A DNA stretch of 64,000 nucleotides. Source: Streptomyces diacarni (GTDB lineage: Bacteria; Actinomycetota; Actinomycetes; Streptomycetales; Streptomycetaceae). Every line of letters begins with the position of its first letter. The first letter of the stretch is position 1. The position numbers and the translations under genes are program-made. The DNA lies in NCBI RefSeq assembly GCF_003323715.1, contig NZ_QOIN01000048.1, positions 186,001 through 250,000 on the forward strand. Direction: 5' to 3'. A model generated the notes under the pieces. It worked only from the letters and a program-made list of their open reading frames with translations, was not told where the DNA came from and made no database searches. This document shows positions 16,608 to 24,983 of the stretch, piece by piece.

Positions 16608-18302
16608 CTAGCCGGAGGACCCGGTACCGCTCGGTGGGTTCGCCTGTGCGAGGAGTGAGCGCACCCCGACGTCGCGCCCGTACGGACGCAGAAGCCCGGG
16701 AATGCGCGCACGCGCGGACCGCACCCGGCCCGAGCTGACCTGCGCCGACTCCGCCAGGAAGCTGCTCCAGGCGGCGCAGGCCTCCTCCAGGCGGCCCCGC
16801 GACAGCAGCAGTTCGGCCAGCTCGGCCCGGCACAGGGCGCGCGAGCGCAGCTCGTCCGCGGGGCGCGCGCCCAAGGAGGCGCGCAGGTCCCGGATCGCGC
16901 CGTCGCGGTCGCCCAGCGCGGTCCGCATCTGGCTGGACTGGTAGAGCAGCGCCGCGTGCCGGTACGTGCCCACCGGTTCGCCGCTGGGGCTTTCAGGGCC
17001 GGTCGTCAGATCGGCGGGGGCGCGGGCCAGCTGGCGTTCCGCCCGCGCCATCGCCTCCAGCGCCCGGCGCCGGTCGCCGCCGGCCGCGCCGGCGACGGCC
17101 AGCCCGGCGTACAGGAACGCACGGGTCGCCGGGTCGGCGTCGGCCGGCGCCGCCGCCAGGGCCGCCTCGGCGAGCGCGAGGCTCACCCGTGGGTGGCCCA
17201 ACTGGTGCGCCTGGGAGCTGAGGGCGCGCCGGGCCAGCGCCACACCGTCCGGATCGGCGGCGTCCTCGGCGAGCTCGGCCGCGGTGAGGAAGGCACGCTG
17301 GGCCAGCCCGTGCCGCTGCTCGTCGGCGTAGACACGGGCCAGCAGAAAGCTCAGCCGTGCCGCGCCGGCCTGCATGCCCCGCTGGTGCACCCCTTCCTCG
17401 CCGGTGCGCAGGGTGCTCACCAACCCGGAGAGGAAGGCGGCCAGCGAGGTCCTGATGTGGCCGCCGCCGTGCCGGTCCGCCTGGAGGGCGAAGAACCTGG
17501 CGTGTTCGTGGACGGAGGCCACCTCGCCTGGCCCGGTGCGGCTCGTGGGACGGGAGCCGCGCGCGGTGCAGGTGTTGCGTGCGCCGAGCAGCGGCGCGGG
17601 CACGGGCGCGCCCGGCCCGCCCTCGGGCACCTCCCCGTGCCGGGGCGAGGGCGAACGCACCGTCTCCGTCAGCAGCCGCAGCGTGTACGGCGTCCAGGGA
17701 GGGCTGTCCGCGCGGGGCGGCGGCACCACGGGCGCCGTCAGCGCGGTGAGTTGGTCGGCGACGTGGGACGGCCTGGCGAGGCCGAAGAGGCGGACGTCCA
17801 CGGGGCGCGCTCTGGCGTTCCGCGGAGGCCCGGCGTCACCGGCGTCCCCGGGCCCGAAGGTGTGTTCGCGCGCCGTGAGGTCCCCGGCTCCCCACGGTCG
17901 CGGGGCCGCCCCGGAGGGATCGGACGCCTCGTCGTCGCCGTCCGCGCCGCTGCCCGAGCGCGCTCCCGCGGCCGCGCGCCCGCCCCGCGCGCCGGCTCCA
18001 CCGGGCCGCATGCCCAGTTCCGCGACGGTGACGCGGCGTCCCAGGCGGCGGGAGAGCGCCTCCGCCATCAGGTGCTGCACCCGTGGGTCGGGGCGGCTGC
18101 CGCGCAGCCAGTGGGCGACTGAAGTCCTGTCGTACCGAAGGTGGACACCGACCTCGGCACCGAGACGAGCCAGCGCACGCGCGAACGCCGCCTGCGTCCA
18201 CTCGGTCTCCTCCAGCAGGGCGCGCAGCGCCCCGTTCGGAGTGCGGCCGCGGGGCCGGGGTCCCGGTTGTGCCGTGACACGGACGGGGTCAGAGGGACAC
18301 AT
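16608..18302 (-). CDS. HTH-TPR transcriptional regulator (paralogue 1 of divergent pair)
   Basis: This 564-aa protein has an N-terminal helix-turn-helix (residues 25-95: LRALLEETEWTQAAFARALA and YDRTSVAHWLRGSRPDPRVQ). A long low-complexity Gly/Ala/Pro-rich linker of about 160 residues follows, then a C-terminal TPR array (about 290-520). The architecture matches large Streptomyces regulators of development and antibiotic production of the NsdA type. It is divergent from a shorter relative (18552-19907), sharing the YDxTxVAxWLxGxRPxxRV core. ATG at 18302. Target genes unknown; the palindrome between the pair is a candidate operator. Confidence 0.8.
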   Translation of the reverse strand: MCPSDPVRVTAQPGPRPRGRTPNGALRALLEETEWTQAAFARALARLGAEVGVHLRYDRTSVAHWLRGSRPDPRVQHLMAEALSRRLGRRVTVAELGMRPGGAGARGGRAAAGARSGSGADGDDEASDPSGAAPRPWGAGDLTAREHTFGPGDAGDAGPPRNARARPVDVRLFGLARPSHVADQLTALTAPVVPPPRADSPPWTPYTLRLLTETVRSPSPRHGEVPEGGPGAPVPAPLLGARNTCTARGSRPTSRTGPGEVASVHEHARFFALQADRHGGGHIRTSLAAFLSGLVSTLRTGEEGVHQRGMQAGAARLSFLLARVYADEQRHGLAQRAFLTAAELAEDAADPDGVALARRALSSQAHQLGHPRVSLALAEAALAAAPADADPATRAFLYAGLAVAGAAGGDRRRALEAMARAERQLARAPADLTTGPESPSGEPVGTYRHAALLYQSSQMRTALGDRDGAIRDLRASLGARPADELRSRALCRAELAELLLSRGRLEEACAAWSSFLAESAQVSSGRVRSARARIPGLLRPYGRDVGVRSLLAQANPPSGTGSSG

Positions 18303-18482
18303 GGCCCCTCCCGAGGACGAGCCGGATGGGGTCGTTCATCGTTCTGCCTCATTTCCGGAATCCGACGATGCTTTTCCGTAGCTCTCCGTGTGCTGTCTGT
18401 GCTGTCATGCACCCGGACGTCTTCAGGAAAGCGCGCCGCCCGCGGCTTGGGGAGCATGTGCAGGACGCACGGCTGCGTGGTC

Positions 18483-18503
18483 CTTTCACACCCCGTGTGA
18501 AAG
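18483..18503. promoter_or_regulatory. perfect dyad between the divergent TPR regulators
   Basis: CTTTCACAC-CCC-GTGTGAAAG is a perfect 9-bp inverted repeat with a 3-nt spacer, 48 bp upstream of the rightward ATG and 180 bp upstream of the leftward one. It is a likely binding site for one or both regulators. Confidence 0.65.
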
Positions 18504-18551
18504 CAAGTCCGTTACTCTGCGAAACAACACGTTGGACGACGGAGGGCGGTA

Positions 18552-19907
18552 ATGGAGCCCAACAGTCAACTGGACGCACTCCTTGACCAGTCAGGGATGT
18601 CGCGGGCCGGACTCGCGGCGAGAGTCAACCGATTAGGAACCCACGCAAATACCCTGCGTTACGATCACACGGCCGTCGCGCGCTGGCTCAAGGGGCAGCG
18701 GCCGCGCGGCAGGGTCCCTGAGATGATCTGCGAGGTCCTCGGCCGCCAACTCGGCAGAACCCTCACCCTCAGTGACATCGGTATGGATGTCGCAGCGGCA
18801 GGACGCACCCGCGGCACCCCGACGGGACCCGAAACGCCCGGACTCGGCCGGTTCGTGGAGCGCGCCGCCTCCCTGTGGCGCTCCGACCAGGTGCACGGCG
18901 ACTGGCCAGGCCCCTCCCTGCTGACCGGAGCAGCCGCCGTCGCACCGGTGTGGGAATGGGAGAACCCGCCAGAGGACCTGGACGTCTCCCGCGCCACAGG
19001 CGGCCCCGAGGTCACCGGCGCGGACGTCACCGTGCTGCACGCCGCCCGCAGCCACTACGAGCACCTGTACCGCAACGCCGGCGGCGTCGCCACCAGGTCA
19101 CGCGTCGTCGGCTTCCTCAACGGCGAGGTCGCCCCCCTCCTGCGCGGCAGCTACGATGACGCGACAGGGCGACGGCTCCACCGCGCCGCCGGATCGCTGG
19201 CCGCCATCAGCGGCATCTGCGCCTACGACGCCGACGCGCAGGGGCTGGCACAGCGCTACTTCCACCAGGCGCTACGCCTCGGCAAGGCCTCCGGCGACCG
19301 GCTCTTCGGCGGCTACGTCGTCGCCCTCCTGGTCAACCAGGCCCTCTTCCTCTCCGACACCCGGCACGCGCTCGCCTGCGCCGAGGCCGTCCTGCGTACT
19401 CTGGGTCCGCGCATCAGCCCCGCGCTCGCCACGGACCTGTACGCGATGCAGGCCGGCGCCTACGCACGGCTCGGCGACCGGCGCGGCGCCCACACCTGCA
19501 TGCGCAGTGCCGAGACCTACTCCCAGCGCATCCGGCCCGCGGAGGAACCCGAGGAGACCGGCTACGTCCAACCTGGCCTGGTCGAGGTGCGGCTGGCCGA
19601 GGCGCTGCTCCTCCTCGGAGACCTGTCCGCCGCCGCTGGCTACGCCCAGGAGGCCGCGCGGGCACCCGCGCACGTCCGCGGCCGCGTCAACCGGCTCGCC
19701 ACCCTCACCGACGTGGCCCTGCACGCCGGAGAGCCGGAGCGCGCGGCAGCCACCGCGGCCCAGATGGTGGACACCGCGCAGGGCATCGAGTCGCAGCGCC
19801 TGCGCGGGCGCATGCGCAGGGTCAAAACACGCCTGGCACAGCACCCCGGGACCTCGGCGGCCGAGGCCGCGAAGCTCATCGAGGACTCGCTGAGCGTGCC
19901 GTTCTAG
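18552..19907 (+). CDS. HTH-TPR transcriptional regulator (paralogue 2 of divergent pair)
   Basis: This 451-aa protein has an N-terminal HTH (residues about 5-75: LDALLDQSGMSRAGLAARVN, YDHTAVARWLKGQRPRGRVP). A helical TPR-like body from about residue 150 to the end includes LRLGKASGDRLFGGYVVALL and LVEVRLAEALLLLGDLSAAA. It shares HTH core and domain order with its divergent neighbour but lacks the long linker. GGAGGG precedes the ATG. The stop codon touches the left arm of a 160-bp palindromic element. Role: probably a cytoplasmic regulator of development or secondary metabolism, by family. Confidence 0.82.
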   Translation: MEPNSQLDALLDQSGMSRAGLAARVNRLGTHANTLRYDHTAVARWLKGQRPRGRVPEMICEVLGRQLGRTLTLSDIGMDVAAAGRTRGTPTGPETPGLGRFVERAASLWRSDQVHGDWPGPSLLTGAAAVAPVWEWENPPEDLDVSRATGGPEVTGADVTVLHAARSHYEHLYRNAGGVATRSRVVGFLNGEVAPLLRGSYDDATGRRLHRAAGSLAAISGICAYDADAQGLAQRYFHQALRLGKASGDRLFGGYVVALLVNQALFLSDTRHALACAEAVLRTLGPRISPALATDLYAMQAGAYARLGDRRGAHTCMRSAETYSQRIRPAEEPEETGYVQPGLVEVRLAEALLLLGDLSAAAGYAQEAARAPAHVRGRVNRLATLTDVALHAGEPERAAATAAQMVDTAQGIESQRLRGRMRRVKTRLAQHPGTSAAEAAKLIEDSLSVPF

Positions 19908-20066
19908 GGTCTTTCGTTTGGATCTGGCTGGATTAGGGAGCGGGTTACGGTGCGTGCTCTCGCAAGGCGGAGGAGGGAGTCCCTGCGGAGCAGCGGCGAG
20001 TGACGACAACGCCGCGAGAGTGCGTGCCGGGGCCCGCGAGCCCAGCGAGATCCAAACGAGAGGCCC
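19907..20066. repeat. 160-bp palindromic element (MITE-like)
   Basis: The outer arms 19907-19931 and 20042-20066 match as reverse complements at 22 of 25 positions (GGGTCTTTCGTTTGGATCTG... against ...AGATCCAAACGAGAGGCCC). An inner arm pair, GTGCGTGCTCTCGC against GCGAGAGTGCGTGC, pairs fully in RNA if G-U pairs are allowed. The element begins inside the stop codon of the upstream gene and ends about 90 bp before the Nudix gene. It has the size and form of a miniature inverted-repeat element or a large folded terminator. Confidence 0.7.
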
Positions 20067-20156
20067 CAGGCACCGGGCGCGCCGAGCGCCCCTGTCAGTG
20101 GGAGCGCGCGCCATGCTGGGATGTGCCCAACCTCCGTCGGGAAGGGGGCACATCAC

Positions 20157-20687
20157 GTGCGATGGAAGAACCTGGGTGAACACACTGTGTACGAGAACCA
20201 GTGGCTTCGGGTGAATCTGGCGGATGTCGAACTGCCCGACGGGCGCCACCTGGATCACTACCTGATCCGGCTGCGCCCCGTCGCCATGGCCACCGCCGTC
20301 AACGAACGCAACGAGGTGCTGCTGCTGTGGCGGCACCGCTTCATCACGGACAGCTGGGGGTGGGAACTGGCGGCCGGCGTCGTCGAGGACGGCGAGGACC
20401 TGCCGCAGGCCGCCGCCCGCGAGATGGTGGAGGAGACGGGATGGCGCCCCGGGCCGCTCCGCCACCTGATGACCGTCGAGCCGTCCAACGGGCTGACCGA
20501 CGCACGGCACCACATCTACTGGTCGCCCAGCGCCGAATACCTCGGCCCGCCCGAGGACGACTTCGAGTCCGAGAAGCGGGAATGGGTCCCGCTCAAGGAG
20601 GTACCCGAGATGATCGCCGCGGGCGAGGTGCCCGCGGCGAACATGGCGGCCGCACTGCTGCTGCTCTACCGCGTGCGCTTCGGCTGA
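20157..20687 (+). CDS. Nudix hydrolase (ADP-ribose pyrophosphatase-like)
   Basis: This 176-aa Nudix protein has an intact Nudix box at residues 74-96 (GVVEDGEDLPQAAAREMVEE then TGW), giving the metal-binding REMVEETG core. The N-terminal strand pattern WKNLGEHTVYENQWLRVNLA and the C-terminal EREWxPLxEV-like segment EKREWVPLKEVPEMI are those of ADP-ribose/NDP-sugar pyrophosphatases. GTG at 20157 follows AAGGGGG; an ATG at 20121 with no ribosome site would add 12 residues. Substrate inferred. Confidence 0.85.
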   Translation: MRWKNLGEHTVYENQWLRVNLADVELPDGRHLDHYLIRLRPVAMATAVNERNEVLLLWRHRFITDSWGWELAAGVVEDGEDLPQAAAREMVEETGWRPGPLRHLMTVEPSNGLTDARHHIYWSPSAEYLGPPEDDFESEKREWVPLKEVPEMIAAGEVPAANMAAALLLLYRVRFG

Positions 20688-20691
20688 GCCG

Positions 20692-20723
20692 ACGGGAGGG
20701 CCGTCCTCGCGCGGCCCTCCCGT
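20692..20723. terminator. bidirectional terminator, Nudix/DUF gene
   Basis: ACGGGAGGGCCG (20692-20703) and CGGCCCTCCCGT (20712-20723) are perfect 12-bp arms around an 8-nt loop, lying within the 42-bp gap between two convergent stops. Confidence 0.8.
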
Positions 20724-20729
20724 GGGGCG

Positions 20730-20966
20730 TCAGCTGCTCTTGAGGAAACCGTCGCCGTTCTGCGCGATGTGCTCCTGGACGGCGGCGAGGGCCTGCTGGA
20801 CCTCCTGGGCCGAGCCCGTGCCGCGCTGCTCCGCGTAGTAAGCGGCTCCCAGGCGGCGCAGCAGGTCGTTGCCCGTGCGCTGGGCCTGGACCTCCTCCAT
20901 CTTCTCCTTGCCCTGCGCGAGCCCCCGCTGGGCCTGCTCCTTGGCGCGGTCGAGAAAGCCTGCCAT
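20730..20966 (-). CDS. conserved 78-aa hypothetical, coiled-coil like
   Basis: This small hydrophilic, mostly helical protein starts MAGFLDRAKEQAQRGLAQGK. A charged helix with repeated Gln/Glu/Lys follows, then GNDLLRRLGAAYYAEQRGTG. A GGAGG ribosome site stands 7 nt before the ATG. I recognise the pattern as a common Streptomyces hypothetical but no function. No signal peptide or cysteines. Confidence 0.75.
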   Translation of the reverse strand: MAGFLDRAKEQAQRGLAQGKEKMEEVQAQRTGNDLLRRLGAAYYAEQRGTGSAQEVQQALAAVQEHIAQNGDGFLKSS

Positions 20967-21194
20967 GGTCCTGCCTCCGTGGTGTGCGGCGTGCCGGTCC
21001 GGTGCGTCCGGTATCCCGCTCAACGTATGCCGTGATCGGCGGGTTCCCCGAGGCGCCGGACGCGGCGCCTGGTACCGGGGCGGCATTTCACACGATCGCG
21101 TGACTGCCCGGCGGACCCCGCGGGCGTGACCGGCAGGGACGGCGCGGAGCCGGGGCCGTCGGCCGGCGCGACCGGGGTTGTCGGTGGGCGCGGC

Positions 21195-21200
21195 TAGGGT
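21195..21200 (+). promoter_or_regulatory. -10 box for leaderless methyltransferase gene
   Basis: TAGGGT lies 6 nt before the GTG at 21207, with no ribosome site between. Confidence 0.5.
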
Positions 21201-21206
21201 TGCCCG

Positions 21207-22640
21207 GTGAACGCACGAAGCGAGGCCGGAGCGGGAAGCCGGACGGAGCCCGTCGGCCAGGACGACGCCGCCGGCCGCCGCACCGATGCCGCCGGCCGAA
21301 CCGACGCTCCCAAGCGAACCGACGCCGTGGGCGGAACCCACGCCGTGGTCGGAACCGACGCCGTCGGCCCGAGCGAGGAGGTCGGCTGGGACGAGGACGG
21401 GGCGTGGCGCACGGCCGCATGGCGCTCCGGGAGCGGGGCCCGGGCACCGCGCCGGGTGGCTGTCGCCGACGACCGGATGGCTGCCGACCTCGCCTACAGA
21501 CTCGTCTGCGAGGGCACCGCGCTGCTGTGGCGCGGCGACTACCACGGCGCCCGCCAACTGCTGGCCGCGCTCGGCCGCCGTGTGGACCGCAAGCCGCCCA
21601 AGCAGGGGGCGACGCCCCGCGAGAGCTTCCACCTCTACCGCCAGGCGCGCACCCGCCGCGCCCGCGTCCTGGGCATGCTGCTGGTCCCGTTGGAGACGGC
21701 AGCCGACGGATCCTGGGCCGTGCCGCTGCGCCGGGCACCGCGGGTGGGGGAGGCGTGCGTCGAGGCGTACGGCCCTCCGCCCGGTCCCGTCGGGGCGCTG
21801 ACGCTGGTGTCGCTGCGCGAACTCCAGGGCGTGCTCGGCGCGCACGAGTGGCGGCGCAAGGGCGTGCCGATCGAGGCGCTCGGCGGCGCGCGGATCCACC
21901 CGCGGCACGGCGTCTTCTCACCTGTCCGCGGCGAGTACGTCGACCTGGTCGCCCGAGCCCCGCTGCCCCGCGCCGCGGGCGCCAGGTCCGGGCCCGGGCC
22001 CGGGGAGGAAGCCGGGCCCGTGCCGGAGGCCGGCGCCGACGGCGGCGGGGCGCCGCGGGGCGAGGACCCGGGCCGCCTCACCGCGTTCGACGTCGGCACG
22101 GGGACGGGCGTCCTGGCCGCCGTGCTCGCCCGGCGCGGCGTCGGCCGGGTGACCGCCACGGACGTGGGCGAGCAGGCGCTGGCCTGCGCCCGGGAGAACG
22201 TGGCACGGCTGGACGTCGCCCAGGCGGTGGAGGTCGTCCGCGCCGACCTGTTCCCCTCCCGCGAGGCGGGCCGCGCCGACCTCATCGTGTGCAACCCGCC
22301 GTGGCTGCCCGCCAAACCCACCTCCGTGCTGGAGCAGGCGGTCTACGACCCCGACAGCCGCATGCTGCGCGGTTTCCTCACCGGTCTCGGCGAGCGGCTC
22401 GCCCCGGCGGGCGAGGGCTGGTTGATCCTCTCCGACCTGGCCGAACACCTCGGGCTGCGCCCTCGCGAGCAGCTGCTGGAGTGGATCTCGGCCGCCGGGC
22501 TCCGGGTCGCGGGCCGGCTGGACGCCCGGCCCGAGCACGCCCGGGCGACCGATCCCGCAGCACCGCTGCACGCGGCCCGTGCGGCGGAGACGACCTCGCT
22601 GTGGCGGCTGCGCCACGTGGAGGAGGCCGTGGTGTCCTAG
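21207..22640 (+). CDS. class I SAM methyltransferase, N5-Gln/RlmG-like, with repeat-rich N-terminus
   Basis: This 477-aa protein has a methyltransferase domain in the C-terminal half. The SAM motif is FDVGTGTGVLAAVLARRGVG near residue 295 and the catalytic signature is LIVCNPPWLP near 365 (NPPW replaces NPPY/F). NPPY/W enzymes methylate glutamine amides, bases or rRNA. The N-terminal 60 residues are a degenerate tandem (RTDAAG, RTDAPK, RTDAVG, GTDAVG). A further Gly/Pro-rich insert of about 35 residues precedes the SAM motif. GTG at 21207 fits leaderless transcription. Substrate unknown. Confidence 0.8.
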   Translation: MNARSEAGAGSRTEPVGQDDAAGRRTDAAGRTDAPKRTDAVGGTHAVVGTDAVGPSEEVGWDEDGAWRTAAWRSGSGARAPRRVAVADDRMAADLAYRLVCEGTALLWRGDYHGARQLLAALGRRVDRKPPKQGATPRESFHLYRQARTRRARVLGMLLVPLETAADGSWAVPLRRAPRVGEACVEAYGPPPGPVGALTLVSLRELQGVLGAHEWRRKGVPIEALGGARIHPRHGVFSPVRGEYVDLVARAPLPRAAGARSGPGPGEEAGPVPEAGADGGGAPRGEDPGRLTAFDVGTGTGVLAAVLARRGVGRVTATDVGEQALACARENVARLDVAQAVEVVRADLFPSREAGRADLIVCNPPWLPAKPTSVLEQAVYDPDSRMLRGFLTGLGERLAPAGEGWLILSDLAEHLGLRPREQLLEWISAAGLRVAGRLDARPEHARATDPAAPLHAARAAETTSLWRLRHVEEAVVS

Positions 22641-22881
22641 CTGAGCTGTCCAGGGAGGTCGGTGACGCCGCAGAGCCGGTTTCCGAGTCCTGACCTGTTC
22701 CGAATTCTGAAGAGTTTGCCCGGCTCAGCAGTCCCCTGCCGCGTTGCCGGGCTCGCCGGCGGTCTTCGTGTTCGGGTGTGGTGATCGCGGTACCGCGTGG
22801 GCGGGCGATGACTTTTCCCGGCTGACGCAGTCTGTTCTTCGTCGCCGTGGTCACGGACGACTCCTCAGAAAAGGACCTCTC

Positions 22882-23316
22882 ATGCCGGAAGACACGCTGC
22901 AGCCGCACGGGTTCACCGTGCACCGTACGTACCCCGCCACGACACAGGAGGTGTTCGACGCCTTCCTCGCGGTCTACGGACCACAGCCGGAGGAATGGGT
23001 CCTGGAGTCGCAGCTCGACCTGCGTCCCGGCGGCCGTTGGTGGCTGCGGTTCGCGCCGCCCGGTGTGGAACCGTTCACCGAGGACCGGCGGCTGACCGTC
23101 GTGGATCCGCCCGGCCTGCTGCGCTACACCGCGCGTATCGACGCTCCCGGGAACCCGGCGTACGAGACCGACGTGACGCTGGAGCTCACGGCCACCCCCG
23201 ACGGCCAGACCCGGCTGGCACTGACCCAGACCGGCTTTCCCGACTCGGAACTGGCGCGGATCTTCGAGGAGAACTGGCCGGGGGTTCTGGAGCTGGCCGC
23301 CCAGCGCCTGGCCTGA
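22882..23316 (+). CDS. SRPBCC/AHSA1-family protein
   Basis: This 144-aa START-like fold protein of the Aha1/SRPBCC family has a typical start FTVHRTYPATTQEVFDAFLA, a central RPGGRWWLRFAPPG strand pair and a C-terminal helix NWPGVLELAAQRLA. Such proteins bind hydrophobic ligands or act as stress partners. AAGGA lies 7 nt before the ATG at 22882; an upstream in-frame ATG (22744) has no ribosome site and low coding character. The flanking gaps (22641-22881, 23317-23557) show nothing else. Confidence 0.8.
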   Translation: MPEDTLQPHGFTVHRTYPATTQEVFDAFLAVYGPQPEEWVLESQLDLRPGGRWWLRFAPPGVEPFTEDRRLTVVDPPGLLRYTARIDAPGNPAYETDVTLELTATPDGQTRLALTQTGFPDSELARIFEENWPGVLELAAQRLA

Positions 23317-23557
23317 ACACCTGGCGGTGTCTGGCGAGGGGGCCGGCCCTTCCGCGCGCGTCGGCGCAACGGTGGCGACCGCACGCCGGCGCGTGCTGCC
23401 CGGGATCCCGCGGATCCCCTGACTTCCCTGGGCGCCCGCTGCTACGTTGAGTCTCGTGTTCCTCCTCTTGGCATAGGCACGCCTCAGGCTGCGGCACGCA
23501 CACGGTGTTCGCGGCACTTCGGCGTCCCCGCTCCCGCCTCGACCGAGGAACCCTCCC

Positions 23558-24871
23558 ATGTCTGCGCCTGCTCAAGGGCGGCCCTCGTACGCCGCCGTAC
23601 TGCGCCTTCCATGCGCCCGACGCACCTTCGGTGCCGCCCTGCTCGGGCGGCTCTCGTACGGGATGCTCGCCCTCTCCCTGATGCTGGCGGTGACCCGGTC
23701 CACCGGCTCGTATGCCGTCGCGGGCACGATCACGGCGCTGTTCGGCGCCACCAGTGTCTTCCTGTCCCCGGTACGGGCGGCCCTCGTCGACCGCCACGGC
23801 CCCCGCGCCGCGCTCCTGCCGATGGCCCTGCTCTACGCGGTTCTCCTGGGCGCCCTCGCTGCGGCTTCCTGGCGGTTCGGTGCCCCCGCCTGGCTGCTGG
23901 GCGCTCTCGCCGCGGCCGCGGGTGCCGCCACGCCTCCGCTCGGCCCCTCGGCGCGGGCCGTCTGGCGTGAACTCACCGAGGATCCTTCGCTGTTGCAGCG
24001 CGCGTTCAGCCTGGACGGCGTCGCGGAGGAGGCGCTGCTGATCCTCGGCCCTGTGCTGGTCAGCGTGCTGGTGCAGAGCGCGCCCCCGGCGGCCGGGGTG
24101 GTGGTGAGCGCGCTGCTCGTGGGGGCCGGGACGTTGGCTTTCGTCCTGTCGCCGGTCGTGCGGAACCTGGGGCCGGCTGCCGTTGCCGAGGGGGCGGCAC
24201 GCTCCGAGCCACGGTCGCGGGGGGCGCGGGCGCTGCTGACGCCGGTCGTGGTGGCGGCCGGGGTCGGGCTGTCCCTGGGCGCCATGGATCTGCTGGTCCT
24301 CGCGTTCGCGACGGAGCGGCAGCACGGTGACGACGTGGTCGCCTGGGTGCTCGCGGCTCACTCGGCGGGCAGCGCGGTCGGCGGGCTCGTCAACGGTGCC
24401 GTCAGGTGGCGTATCGGGGCCCGGGCACGACTGCCGCTGCTGGCTGTCGGCCTCGGTCTCGCCCTGGCCGCGGCGGGACTCGCGCCGGGCGTGGGGGCGT
24501 TGACCGCGGCGGTGGTGTGTGCGGGGTTCTTCGTGGCTCCGGCGTTCACCACGGCGTATCTGCTGGCCGACGAGGCGGCACCGCCGGAGCGCCGCACCCG
24601 GGCGGGTGCCTGGGTCAACACGGCGGTGAACGCGGGGCTTTCGGGCGGTACGGCGGCGGCCGGTCTGCTGGCGGCACGGCTGCCCCTCGGGGTGTGCTTC
24701 GCGCTGGCGGGCGGCGTGGCGCTGCTCGCGGCCCTGGCCTGCGCAGTGAGGACGCCGAAGACAGCCGGCCTGCACCGTGGGTCTCCCTCAGCCGAGAGTC
24801 TGCTCCCGCCTGAGAGCCTTCCCGTGGCGAAGAAGCGCCCGCGCCCTCCGTCCTCCCGCCCGGCTCGCTGA
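23558..24871 (+). CDS. MFS transporter
   Basis: This 437-aa major facilitator has about 12 hydrophobic segments, for example LLGRLSYGMLALSLMLAVTR and AGTITALFGATSVFLSPVRA. The conserved loop 2-3 motif appears as SPVRAALVDRHGPRAAL (G/DxxxxRxGxR form). A basic tail (KKRPRPPSSRPAR) ends the protein. Likely a small-molecule exporter; substrate not readable. The GAGGAA ribosome site and ATG are clear. It converges with the acetyltransferase gene. Confidence 0.85.
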   Translation: MSAPAQGRPSYAAVLRLPCARRTFGAALLGRLSYGMLALSLMLAVTRSTGSYAVAGTITALFGATSVFLSPVRAALVDRHGPRAALLPMALLYAVLLGALAAASWRFGAPAWLLGALAAAAGAATPPLGPSARAVWRELTEDPSLLQRAFSLDGVAEEALLILGPVLVSVLVQSAPPAAGVVVSALLVGAGTLAFVLSPVVRNLGPAAVAEGAARSEPRSRGARALLTPVVVAAGVGLSLGAMDLLVLAFATERQHGDDVVAWVLAAHSAGSAVGGLVNGAVRWRIGARARLPLLAVGLGLALAAAGLAPGVGALTAAVVCAGFFVAPAFTTAYLLADEAAPPERRTRAGAWVNTAVNAGLSGGTAAAGLLAARLPLGVCFALAGGVALLAALACAVRTPKTAGLHRGSPSAESLLPPESLPVAKKRPRPPSSRPAR

Positions 24872-24983
24872 GTACCGGGCAGGAGTCCCGCGCTGCTCAC
24901 GTTCCACGATCCGGTCCTCGGCCATGAACCCCGGAGGGCGGCCGACCGGACTGGGCCCCGGGCCGGGCGCCGCAGGTGCCGGG

